Source: Betaproteobacteria bacterium
GTDB lineage: Bacteria > Pseudomonadota > Gammaproteobacteria > Burkholderiales > SG8-41
Assembly (NCBI GenBank): GCA_021300125.1
Contig: JAJTHX010000186.1
Span: forward strand, 1-6,744
DNA length: 6,744 nt
Reading direction: 5' to 3'
How positions within the stretch are numbered: the stretch's first letter is position 1; each line of letters begins with the position of its first letter. The position numbers and the translations under genes are program-made. Under the pieces are notes generated by a model that was not told where the DNA came from, did no database searches, and saw nothing but the letters and a program-made list of their open reading frames with translations. Below, piece by piece: positions 1 through 5,608 of the stretch.

Positions 1-60
1 GACGAGCTGGAGCGCCGCGAGGGCGTCAGCGGCATCGCGGAAAAGGCGGCGCGCAAGTAG
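1..60 (+). CDS. hisE: HisE-like phosphoribosyl-ATP pyrophosphatase, C-terminal fragment
   Basis: Frame 1 is open from the window edge to a TAG at 58-60 and encodes only the last 19 residues, [19 protein letters not shown]. The ending R-x-G-x-SGI-x-EKA-x-R-K resembles the C-terminus of HisE, which hydrolyses phosphoribosyl-ATP to phosphoribosyl-AMP in histidine biosynthesis. In betaproteobacteria the his operon commonly ends just before tatA, often with a hinT (HIT-family) gene in between; here tatA follows after only 58 nt, so no hinT is present at this spot. The call rests on a very short tail plus synteny. The N-terminal catalytic part lies outside the window. Confidence 0.7.
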   Translation, partial: DELERREGVSGIAEKAARK

Positions 61-85
61 GCGTCCTACCTCCCCTCTCAATCCC

Positions 86-100
86 CCGTGCGCGGCACGG
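86..100 (+). promoter_or_regulatory. Hairpin in the tatA leader
   Basis: CCGTGC at 86-91 and GCACGG at 95-100 form a perfect 6-bp stem with a 3-nt GCG loop, in the hisE-tatA gap. It ends 5 nt before the tatA Shine-Dalgarno sequence GAGGA at 106-110. No T-tract follows, so it is not a normal intrinsic terminator. It could mark or stabilise a processed tatA mRNA end or affect ribosome loading; the role is inference. No convincing -35/-10 pair was seen in this 58-nt gap. Confidence 0.4.
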
Positions 101-118
101 AACACGAGGAGCAAGACC

Positions 119-346
119 ATGGGTTCATTCAGCATCTGGCACTGGTTGATCGTGCTGCTGGTGGTGGTGCTGGTGTTCGGCACCAAGAAACTGCGCAATA
201 TCGGCTCCGATCTCGGCGGCGCGGTGAAGGGCTTCAAGGAAGGCATGAAGAGCGAGGACAAGCCGGGTGAAGCCAAGACCGAGATCCCGCCCTCGGCCGG
301 ACAGACCATCGAAGGCGAAGTGCGCAAGGAAACCACGAAGTCCTGA
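119..346 (+). CDS. tatA: Sec-independent protein translocase TatA
   Basis: TatA is the small inner-membrane subunit that oligomerises to open the path for folded proteins in the twin-arginine system. The 75-residue product has the family layout. A short periplasmic N-terminus (MGSFSIWHW) is followed by one hydrophobic helix at about residues 7-20, the F20-G21 hinge, and an amphipathic helix at about 22-43 containing [20 protein letters not shown]. The charged tail has no fixed structure. The ATG at 119 is chosen because GAGGA at 106-110 sits 8 nt upstream and the protein begins exactly as other TatA proteins do. It is the first gene of tatABC. It is TatA rather than TatB because it lacks the N-terminal glutamate and the GPERLP motif found in the next gene. 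Confidence 0.96.
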   Translation: MGSFSIWHWLIVLLVVVLVFGTKKLRNIGSDLGGAVKGFKEGMKSEDKPGEAKTEIPPSAGQTIEGEVRKETTKS

Positions 347-350
347 GCCA

Positions 351-404
351 TCAGCCGTGAGGTGCCTGGAACCCTGCGCTCCGCCCCGCGCCTTACACGG
401 CTGA
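351..404 (+). promoter_or_regulatory. Inverted repeat in the tatA-tatB gap
   Basis: TCAGCCGTG at 351-359 is perfectly complementary to CACGGCTGA at 396-404 (9 bp). An inner helix, GGTGC at 361-365 with GCGCC at 388-392 (one G-U pair), can stack beneath it. The structure fills most of the 77-nt gap between the tatA stop and the tatB start. No T-run follows, so full termination is unlikely. It could act as an attenuator or as a 3' stabiliser of tatA mRNA, which would favour TatA over TatB. That role is inferred. Confidence 0.45.
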
Positions 405-423
405 CTCCCCGCGTACATCCCCC

Positions 424-780
424 ATGTTCGATATCGGCTTCACCGAACTGATGGTCATCGCCGTGGTGGCGCTGGTCGTCATCGGGCCGGAACGCCTGCC
501 CAAGGTGGCGCGCACGCTGGGACACCTCTTCGGCCGCATGCAGCGCTATGTCAATGACGTCAAGGCCGACATCAACCGCGAGATGGCGCTTGACGACCTG
601 CGTAAGCTGCAGGCGAGCATGCAGGAGGGCGCGCAGTCGCTGGAGCAGTCGGTGAACAAGGAACTGCGCGCGGCGGAGCAGGAAATCCACCAGGTCGCCG
701 CCGATGCCCAGGCCAATCCCGACGCCGCACCCGGAGCGCCGCCGGCCGCCGTGGCGGATGAGGGTGCCAAGCGCGGCTGA
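424..780 (+). CDS. tatB: Sec-independent protein translocase TatB
   Basis: TatB pairs with TatC in the receptor complex that binds twin-arginine signal peptides at the inner membrane. The 118-residue product starts MFDIGFTELMVIAVVALVVIGP and shows the TatB hallmarks: a glutamate at residue 8 in the membrane helix, the G21-P22 hinge followed by ERLPKVART, and a long charged amphipathic helix at about 25-95. The tail at about 96-115 is Ala/Pro-rich and low in complexity. It is shorter than E. coli TatB (about 171 residues), with the difference in the non-conserved tail. No clear Shine-Dalgarno precedes the ATG (the upstream bases are mostly C), so translation may be weak, which fits TatB being needed in smaller amounts than TatA. 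tatC follows 14 nt later. Confidence 0.96.
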   Translation: MFDIGFTELMVIAVVALVVIGPERLPKVARTLGHLFGRMQRYVNDVKADINREMALDDLRKLQASMQEGAQSLEQSVNKELRAAEQEIHQVAADAQANPDAAPGAPPAAVADEGAKRG

Positions 781-794
781 GGCCGCCGCACGCG

Positions 795-1544
795 ATGAGC
801 GAAGACACCTTCATTTCCCACCTCGTCGAGCTGCGAGACCGGCTGCTGCGTGCGCTGGCCGCCTTCGGCGTGGTGCTGCTGGTGCTGGTGCCCTTTGCCT
901 CGGAACTCTACGACCTGATGGCGAGCCCGATGATGCGGGCGCTGCCCGAAGGCTCGAAGATGATCGCCACCGGCGTGATCACGCCCTTTCTGGTGCCGAT
1001 CAAGGTGGCGATGATGCTGGCCTTCGTGGTCACGCTGCCCTATACCCTGTACCAGGCCTGGTCCTTTGTCGCGCCGGGACTCTACCAGCACGAAAAGCAG
1101 CTGGTGCTGCCGCTGGTGGTGGCAAGCACGCTGCTGTTCCTGGTCGGCATCGCGTTCTGCTATTTCTTCGTATTCAACACGGTGTTCCACTTCATCCACC
1201 AGATTGCCCCGAAGAGCATCTCGGTGGCGCCGGACATCGAGAACTACCTCAATTTCGTGCTGACCATGTTCCTTGCCTTTGGCCTCACCTTCGAGACGCC
1301 GATCGTGGTGGTGATGCTGACGCGCATGGGCATCGTCACCATCGAGCAGCTGCGCGAGGCGCGCTCCTATTTCATCGTCGGCGCCTTTGTCGTCGCCGCG
1401 GTGGTGACGCCGCCGGACGTGGTGTCGCAGCTGCTGCTGGCGATCCCGATGTGCCTGCTGTTCGAGCTGGGGCTGGTTGCGGCACGATTCGTGCCTCCGC
1501 GGCCGCGCGCGGAAGAGAGTGGTGCCGCGTCTGGCGGCACCTGA
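795..1544 (+). CDS. tatC: Sec-independent protein translocase TatC
   Basis: TatC is the polytopic inner-membrane core of the Tat receptor and recognises the twin-arginine motif. The 249-residue product is about full family length and is compatible with six membrane helices. Conserved features include the cytoplasmic N-terminus SHLVELRDRLLRA (residues 8-20), the F91/E100 region (FVAPGLYQHEK), corresponding to the signal-binding F94 and E103 of E. coli, E167 in the FETP segment, and VTPPDVVSQ (204-212). The ATG at 795 lies 14 nt after tatB, indicating co-transcription and probable translational coupling. A possible weak Shine-Dalgarno (TGAGG) overlaps the tatB stop. The gene ends in a hairpin and faces the protease gene tail-to-tail. 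Confidence 0.97.
   Translation: MSEDTFISHLVELRDRLLRALAAFGVVLLVLVPFASELYDLMASPMMRALPEGSKMIATGVITPFLVPIKVAMMLAFVVTLPYTLYQAWSFVAPGLYQHEKQLVLPLVVASTLLFLVGIAFCYFFVFNTVFHFIHQIAPKSISVAPDIENYLNFVLTMFLAFGLTFETPIVVVMLTRMGIVTIEQLREARSYFIVGAFVVAAVVTPPDVVSQLLLAIPMCLLFELGLVAARFVPPRPRAEESGAASGGT
1521..1541. terminator. Possible bidirectional terminator hairpin at the tatC/protease junction
   Basis: GGTGCCGC at 1521-1528 and GCGGCACC at 1534-1541 form a perfect 8-bp GC-rich stem with a 5-nt loop. It lies in the last codons of tatC, directly before its TGA. Only 8 nt separate the tatC stop from the stop of the opposite-strand protease gene, so both transcripts would contain the hairpin. Neither side has a T-tract, so it is not a canonical intrinsic terminator. 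It may instead block 3' exonucleases or slow converging polymerases. The function is inferred. Confidence 0.45.
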
Positions 1545-1552
1545 CCCGAGGC

Positions 1553-2713
1553 TTATTCCAGCCGGGCCTGCTGTTTCTGTGGCGGGCGCTTGCCCACGGT
1601 GACGCGGACTTCGACTGTTTTGGCATCGCGCAGCAGCTGCAGTGTCGCCGCGCTGCCGGGTTTCAGCGCCGCGATCAGGTTCAGCATCGACGATGAATCC
1701 GCCACCGGCTTGCCTTCCACGCCGATCAGCACGTCGCCGGCACGGATGCCGCCGCGTTCGGCCGGCGTCCCGCGCAGCACCTCGGTGATCAGTGCGCCGC
1801 GCACCTCCCCCAGCTTGAAGGATTCAGCCATCTCGCGGGTCACGTCCTGGACACCGACGCCGATCCAGCCGCGCTGGACAGAGCCGGTTTCGATGATCTG
1901 CTCCATCACCGTTTTCACCGTGCTCACCGGGATGGCGAAGCCGATGCCGAGCGAGGTGCCGGTCTTGGAGTAGATCGCGGTGTTGATGCCGATCAGGTGG
2001 CCGCCGGCATCCACCAGCGCCCCCCCGGAATTGCCGGGGTTGATCGCCGCATCGGTCTGGATGAAGTTCTCGAAGGTGTTGATGCCGAGGTGGCTGCGCC
2101 CAAGCGCACTGACGATGCCCATGGTCACAGTCTGGCCGACCCCGAAGGGGTTGCCGATGGCCAGCACCACGTCGCCGACCTTTGAGCTGTCCGAGGAGCC
2201 AAAAGTGATCGCCGGGAGGTTGGGCAGGTCAATCTTGAGTACGGCCAGATCAGTTTCCGGATCGGTACCCACCACCTTGGCAATCGCGCGCCGAGAATCG
2301 GCGAGCGCGACCTCAATGCCATCCGCGGCTTCGACCACATGGCTGTTGGTAAGGATGTAGCCCGAGCTGCTGACGATGACACCGGAGCCGAGATTGGTGC
2401 TCGGCTGGGCAGGCATCTCACCGGGATCGCCGAAGAAATATCGGAATACCGGGTCATCGAGCAGGGGGTGGCGAGGGCGTGCCTTGACTGCTTTCGTGGT
2501 GTAGATGTTGACCACGGCGGGCATCGCCTTTTTCGCCGCATCGCTGAGGGAGCCGGCACGTGCACCGCCGGCTGCATCCGCAGGCTGGCGCGCCGTAATC
2601 ACCGCCCCCGGCGAGTTGCCGTTGAGCAGGTCGGGGCGCAGCGTGGCGATCACGAACAGCACGGCGAGGCAGATCGTCGCGGTTTGACAGAACAGCAGCC
2701 AGAGCTTGCGCAT
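1553..2713 (-). CDS. DegS/AlgW-type membrane-anchored HtrA serine protease
   Basis: This is a 386-residue S1C (HtrA/Do) serine endopeptidase with a single PDZ domain, placed in the periplasm by an N-terminal hydrophobic anchor (about residues 4-24). The protease domain spans about 55-275 and has an intact triad: H125 in TNSHVV, D155 in [10 protein letters not shown] and S229 in GNSGG. The PDZ domain covers about 280-375. One PDZ plus an uncleaved-looking anchor matches DegS of E. coli and AlgW of Pseudomonas, which cut an anti-sigma factor during envelope stress. The segment around residues 68-95 ([19 protein letters not shown]) also resembles AlgW. Related genes are often labelled degQ, htrA or 2-alkenal reductase. 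The ATG at 2713 gives the expected anchor; no clear Shine-Dalgarno is seen, and an in-frame ATG at 2746 would add 11 residues without a better site. The anti-sigma target is not in the window. Confidence 0.93.
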   Translation of the reverse strand: MRKLWLLFCQTATICLAVLFVIATLRPDLLNGNSPGAVITARQPADAAGGARAGSLSDAAKKAMPAVVNIYTTKAVKARPRHPLLDDPVFRYFFGDPGEMPAQPSTNLGSGVIVSSSGYILTNSHVVEAADGIEVALADSRRAIAKVVGTDPETDLAVLKIDLPNLPAITFGSSDSSKVGDVVLAIGNPFGVGQTVTMGIVSALGRSHLGINTFENFIQTDAAINPGNSGGALVDAGGHLIGINTAIYSKTGTSLGIGFAIPVSTVKTVMEQIIETGSVQRGWIGVGVQDVTREMAESFKLGEVRGALITEVLRGTPAERGGIRAGDVLIGVEGKPVADSSSMLNLIAALKPGSAATLQLLRDAKTVEVRVTVGKRPPQKQQARLE

Positions 2714-2769
2714 GGATGTGGCGTTTAAAATGGGCGGCAGAAACATTCTCTGCCGGAAGGAACAATGTA
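2714..2769. promoter_or_regulatory. Divergent promoter region between the protease gene and nif3, with inverted repeat
   Basis: Only 56 nt separate the two divergent start codons. On the plus strand TAAAAT at 2726-2731 is a one-mismatch -10 candidate for nif3, but no good -35 is placed before it. CGGCAGA at 2735-2741 and TCTGCCG at 2749-2755 form a perfect 7-bp inverted repeat with a 7-nt spacer. It could be an operator or a leader hairpin touching the nif3 Shine-Dalgarno GGAAGGA (2755-2761). Promoters for the protease are not clear and may lie inside nif3. Confidence 0.35.
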
Positions 2770-3516
2770 ATGGATCGCTCGGCACTCGACGCCTATCTCG
2801 GCGAATACCTGCAAGTCGATGGTTTTCAGGATTATTGCCCAAACGGTTTGCAGGTGGAAGGCCGCGCCGAAATCCGCAGCATCGTCAGCGGCGTGACCGC
2901 CTGCGCCGGGCTGATCGAGGCCGCGATTGGCGCTGGGGCGGATGCGCTGCTGGTGCATCATGGCTATTTCTGGCGCGGTGAGGATGCGCGGATCACCGGC
3001 CTGCGCCGCCGGCGCATCGGCCGCCTGATCGGGCATGACCTCAATCTGTTTGCCTACCACCTGCCGCTGGATGCGCACCCCGGTGTCGGCAACAATGCCA
3101 TGCTCGGTCGCGTGCTCGGCCTTGAAATCATGGCCCGCGGTGGTGACAAGTCGCTGGTGGCGATGGCTGAGGCTCCTGCAGGGCTGACCGTGGACGGGTT
3201 TGCGGCCACCGTGGCCTCGCGCCTGGGCCGTGCGCCGCTGGTGGTGGGCGAGGGCGCCCGGCCCCTGCGCCGCATTGCCTGGTGTACCGGCGGCGCGCAG
3301 GGCTATTTCGAGCAGGCCATCGCGATGGGTGCGGACGCGTATGTGAGCGGCGAGATTTCGGAGCAGACGGTGCACGTCGCCCGCGAATCCGGCGTGGCCT
3401 ACATTGCCGCCGGCCATCACGCCACCGAGCGCTATGGCGTGCAGGCGCTGGGCGAGCACCTCGCCGCCCGATTCGGCCTCGAACACCGCTTCATCGACAT
3501 CGACAACCCGGTCTGA
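2770..3516 (+). CDS. Nif3/YbgI-family dinuclear metal-centre protein
   Basis: The 248-residue product belongs to the Nif3-like family (E. coli YbgI), cytoplasmic proteins with a two-metal centre that form ring-shaped hexamers. Many databases name them GTP cyclohydrolase I type 2, but the physiological reaction is not settled. The metal ligands are visible: H63-H64 in [11 protein letters not shown]101 in YHLPLDAHP, and H216 and E220 in [11 protein letters not shown]. Length and ligand spacing match YbgI. The ATG at 2770 is preferred over an upstream in-frame ATG at 2716 because family proteins start close to this point (…[11 protein letters not shown]) and GGAAGGA lies 8 nt upstream. An ATG-TAA pair at 2765-2770 overlaps the start codon. 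The gene sits next to the HtrA gene in the conserved tat-to-pet neighbourhood. Confidence 0.93.
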   Translation: MDRSALDAYLGEYLQVDGFQDYCPNGLQVEGRAEIRSIVSGVTACAGLIEAAIGAGADALLVHHGYFWRGEDARITGLRRRRIGRLIGHDLNLFAYHLPLDAHPGVGNNAMLGRVLGLEIMARGGDKSLVAMAEAPAGLTVDGFAATVASRLGRAPLVVGEGARPLRRIAWCTGGAQGYFEQAIAMGADAYVSGEISEQTVHVARESGVAYIAAGHHATERYGVQALGEHLAARFGLEHRFIDIDNPV

Positions 3517-3521
3517 AGCGG

Positions 3522-3581
3522 GTTACAGGCTGTAACACCTGGGTGGCTGCCGGCAGCGCGGCTGCGGCGTATGATCCGGGC
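3522..3581 (+). promoter_or_regulatory. Palindromic operator and candidate leaderless promoter for the proline-rich gene
   Basis: GTTACAG (3522-3528) and CTGTAAC (3530-3536) form a 15-bp perfect palindrome around one central G, the shape of a transcription-factor site. A second 12-bp palindrome, GCTGCCGGCAGC, lies at 3546-3557. TATGAT at 3570-3575 differs from the -10 consensus at one base. Its expected transcription start (about 3582) falls on the ATG itself, and no Shine-Dalgarno precedes that ATG. No good -35 is present, so an activator bound at the first palindrome (centre about -53) is a reasonable inference. Confidence 0.4.
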
Positions 3582-4070
3582 ATGAGTGTTTCCGCGTTCC
3601 ACGGGCCCTCGCTGCCATTGCGGCGTCACTGCGCGGCCACCCTGCTGCTGGCGGCGGCTGCGGCGATGCTGGCCGTCACCAGCACGCCGGCCGATGCCCA
3701 TGGCGGCGCCCATCCGCGCGCCCGCGTCGGCATCTACGTCGGGCCGCCGGTACTTGCCGGTCCTTGGTGGTGGCACCGCCCGCCGTATTACGGCCCGGTT
3801 TACTTTCCGCCGCCGGTGGTGGTGGTGCGCGAAATCTTGCGCGAGCCGCTGGTGTTCTACGACGAGCGCGGCAATCCCTTGCCGCCGGGGCATCACCGCA
3901 GCCAGCCGGTTTTGCCTGCACCCGCGCAAGCCCCCGCCGCGGAGGCGGAGGCGCCTGTCTGGCTGTTCTGCCCGGATACGCAGGCCTATCATCCCTATGT
4001 GCAGACCTGTGCCAGTGCTTGGCAGCGCGTGATGCCACATCCGCCGCCCCCGCCCCAGCCGCCGCAGTAG
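3582..4070 (+). CDS. Secreted proline-rich protein of unknown function
   Basis: I do not recognise a named function. The 162-residue product has a clear Sec signal peptide: basic RRH at 14-16, a hydrophobic Ala/Leu core at about 18-32, and probable cleavage after ADA (A39). The mature part is rich in Pro, His, Tyr and Val: PWWWHRPPYYGPVYFPPP at 61-78, then a short charged segment, an Ala/Pro linker (about 110-125), and a C-terminal module W127-x-F-C130-PD…AYHPYVQTC143 followed by a polyproline tail. This C-terminal module with two cysteines recurs in small uncharacterised envelope proteins of proteobacteria (from memory); the cysteines could form a disulphide in the periplasm. The ATG at 3582 is chosen because the signal peptide begins there; the open frame continues upstream only as antisense or out-of-frame nif3 sequence. 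It lies 65 nt after nif3 and converges on the next gene. Confidence 0.8.
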   Translation: MSVSAFHGPSLPLRRHCAATLLLAAAAAMLAVTSTPADAHGGAHPRARVGIYVGPPVLAGPWWWHRPPYYGPVYFPPPVVVVREILREPLVFYDERGNPLPPGHHRSQPVLPAPAQAPAAEAEAPVWLFCPDTQAYHPYVQTCASAWQRVMPHPPPPPQPPQ

Positions 4071-4092
4071 CAGGGCGTCGGCACCCGCGATC

Positions 4093-4554
4093 TCAGTTTT
4101 TCAGGCGCACATGCTGCGCCAGCCCGGCGCAGTCCTCGTCGGTTTTCAGTCCCGCGGCACGGATGCCGTGGGCGGCCAGTTCCTCGTCGCGCTCCTGGGT
4201 GTCGCCGGTGACCCCGACAGCTCCCAGCAGGCTGCCGTCGGCATCGCGGATCAGCATGCCGCCGCCTTCCGCGAAGATGCGGTCCTGCGAGGCCTTGAAC
4301 AGGAAATCCATGAACAGCGGGCGTTCCTCGGTGCGCATCCGCACCAGGCTCGATGAGCGCCCCAGCGCCAGCGCGGCGTGTGCCTTGCCCAGCGCCATTT
4401 CGAAACGCATCATGGCCGAGCCGTCCTCTTTCTTGAAGGCCTTGACCACGGCGCCGTGTTCGACAACCACCACCGAGATCGGCCGGCATTGCAGTTCGCG
4501 GGCGCGCGCCAGAACTGCATCAATGATGCGTTCGGCTTGGTTGAGCGTGATCAT
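4093..4554 (-). CDS. GlcG/HbpS-like (DUF336, haem-degrading family) protein
   Basis: The 153-residue product matches the small alpha/beta GlcG/HbpS family (Pfam 'Haem_degrading'). Signs are the N-terminal helix TLNQAERIIDAVLARARE, the strand ISVVVVEHGAVVKAFKK, a central helix with MALGKAHAALALGRSS, and the conserved C-terminal FAEGGGMLIRDADGSLLGAVGVTGDTQERDEELA. HbpS binds haem; most family members, including E. coli GlcG, lack an assigned reaction, so a haem role here is not shown. There is no signal peptide, so it is probably cytoplasmic. The start is uncertain: ATG at 4554 is conventional, but a TTG two codons upstream (4560) is about 8 nt from GGGAGA, against about 14 nt for the ATG. It is divergent from the Bug receptor gene, a pairing that suggests shared control or a common substrate, and converges on the proline-rich gene with a 22-nt gap. 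Confidence 0.85.
   Translation of the reverse strand: MITLNQAERIIDAVLARARELQCRPISVVVVEHGAVVKAFKKEDGSAMMRFEMALGKAHAALALGRSSSLVRMRTEERPLFMDFLFKASQDRIFAEGGGMLIRDADGSLLGAVGVTGDTQERDEELAAHGIRAAGLKTDEDCAGLAQHVRLKN
4114..4132. terminator. Hairpin at the second convergent junction
   Basis: CTGCGCC at 4114-4120 and GGCGCAG at 4126-4132 form a perfect 7-bp GC-rich stem with a 5-nt loop, inside the last codons of the GlcG-like gene and 43 nt past the stop of the proline-rich gene. For the plus-strand transcript it is followed by a short, imperfect T-rich stretch (TCCTCGTCGGTTTTC). It resembles the hairpin at 1521-1541 in stem, loop size and position. Termination is a weak inference, and chance in GC-rich coding DNA is possible. 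Confidence 0.25.
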
Positions 4555-4630
4555 GGACAAGGCTTGGTTCTCCCTCAGTGAGTGCAGCGCGGATTGTATA
4601 CTCCGCACCTCGACGCCCACGGAGATGCCG
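4555..4630. promoter_or_regulatory. Compact divergent promoter for the GlcG-like and Bug genes
   Basis: This 75-nt gap separates two divergent starts. On the plus strand TATACT (4597-4602) matches the -10 consensus at five of six bases. On the minus strand TACAAT (reading 4598 to 4593) also matches five of six and overlaps it. GCGGA (4589-4593) and TCCGC (4602-4606) flank this core as an inverted repeat with an 8-nt spacer. No strong -35 was found on either strand. The layout suggests mutually exclusive or jointly regulated promoters with an operator over the -10 core; this is inference. GGAG at 4621-4624 is the Bug gene's Shine-Dalgarno. Confidence 0.4.
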
Positions 4631-5608
4631 ATGAAATCCGCGACGACCTGCAGGCTGCCGCTGCTGCTCGCCTTGCTGCTGTGCCTGCCTGTCCATGCCG
4701 CGCAGTCAACTTATCCCGAGCGGCCGATCCGTTTCCTGGTCGGCTTTGCCACAGGTGGCGCCAACGACCTGGTGGCCCGGCTTGTTGCCGGCAAGCTCAG
4801 CGCGCGCCTGGGCCAGCAGGTGATCGTTGACAATCGCGCCGGCGGCGGTGGCGTGCTCGCGCATGAACTCCTGGTGAATGCCGCGCCCGATGGCTACACC
4901 ATGATCCTCGCCTCGGTCACCGGACTGGCGATGGCGCCGGGCCTGCGCGGCAAGCTGCCCTACGATCCGTTGCGTGATTTCACGCCGGTGGCGCAGGTGG
5001 TGGATGCGGCCACGCTGTTCTCGGCCCATCCCTCGAGCGCCTCGCGCACGCTGCAGGAGTTTGTCACCCGGGCCAAAAAGGAACCGGGCAAGTTGCTGGT
5101 CGGCAATCCCGGCACCGGCAGCGTCGGCCACCTGGCCTTCGAGCGTTTCGCCAGCGCTGCCGGCCTGCGCGTGGTCAACGTGCCGTACAAGAGCGGCGGA
5201 CTGGCTGCAACCGCCGCGATTTCCGGAGAAGTCGAGCACCTGGCTGGAATCATTTCCTCGGGCGCGCCGCATGTTCGCGCCGGCAAGCTGCGCGGCCTCG
5301 GCGTGACCAGCGCGCGCCGCTCCCAGGTGCTGCCTGAAGTGGCCACCGTCGCTGAGCAGGGTTATTCCGGTTTCGAGGCCAGCGGCTGGCTGGGCATCGC
5401 GTTGCCGGCGAAGACGCCGGCCCCCATCGTCCAGCGCCTGTACCGCGAAACCCAGACGGTCATGGCGCTGCCCGATACCAAGGTCTTCCTGGACAAGGCC
5501 GGCCTTGATCTGGTCATGAAAAATCCTGAGGAATTCGGGGCTTACATCAAGGCCGAGCTGTCGCGATGGACCCGCCTGATCCAGGAGGCGGGGATCAAGG
5601 CGGACTGA
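4631..5608 (+). CDS. Bug/TctC-family periplasmic solute-binding protein
   Basis: The 325-residue product is a Bug receptor (tripartite tricarboxylate receptor family, TctC-like), a periplasmic protein that binds small carboxylates or other acids. A Sec signal peptide with hydrophobic core LPLLLALLLCLP ends at VHA (A23). The mature start carries family signatures: YPERPIRFLVGFATGGANDLVARL (residues 28-52), GQQVIVDNRAGGGG (61-74) and APDGYT (85-90). Later typical segments are NPGTGSVGHLA, VPYKSGG and the C-terminal NPEEFGAYIKAELSRW. Length is normal for the family. ATG 4631 is preferred over 4625 because GGAG (4621-4624) is 6 nt before 4631 but abuts 4625. No membrane partners (TctA/TctB) are in the window, so it is an orphan receptor like most Bug proteins. 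The ligand cannot be read from the sequence. It may have been misread as longer because the frame stays open far upstream. Confidence 0.93.
   Translation: MKSATTCRLPLLLALLLCLPVHAAQSTYPERPIRFLVGFATGGANDLVARLVAGKLSARLGQQVIVDNRAGGGGVLAHELLVNAAPDGYTMILASVTGLAMAPGLRGKLPYDPLRDFTPVAQVVDAATLFSAHPSSASRTLQEFVTRAKKEPGKLLVGNPGTGSVGHLAFERFASAAGLRVVNVPYKSGGLAATAAISGEVEHLAGIISSGAPHVRAGKLRGLGVTSARRSQVLPEVATVAEQGYSGFEASGWLGIALPAKTPAPIVQRLYRETQTVMALPDTKVFLDKAGLDLVMKNPEEFGAYIKAELSRWTRLIQEAGIKAD

Noticed and set aside
546..1199. Minus-strand open frame of 217 codons antisense to tatB/tatC
   Set aside because: His/Gln/Arg-rich composition, no motif, no Shine-Dalgarno; antisense shadow of strongly conserved tat genes.
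704..1696. Long plus-strand frame (330 codons) overlapping tatB, tatC and the protease 3' end
   Set aside because: Arg/Ala-rich shadow of tatC in another frame with no recognisable motif; typical of high-GC coding DNA.
2725..3486. Minus-strand open frame of 253 codons antisense to nif3
   Set aside because: Antisense shadow; the plus strand has intact Nif3 metal ligands and normal family length.
4501..4510. GGCGCGCGCC palindrome
   Set aside because: Lies inside the GlcG-like coding sequence and is expected by chance in GC-rich DNA; no sign of a regulatory role.
3764..4630. Stop-free plus-strand frame extending 867 nt upstream of the Bug gene, which would give a 614-residue protein
   Set aside because: It crosses the proline-rich gene out of frame and the GlcG-like gene in antisense. 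The encoded Ser/Arg-rich stretch is low complexity, and a signal peptide with a well-placed Shine-Dalgarno begins at 4631.
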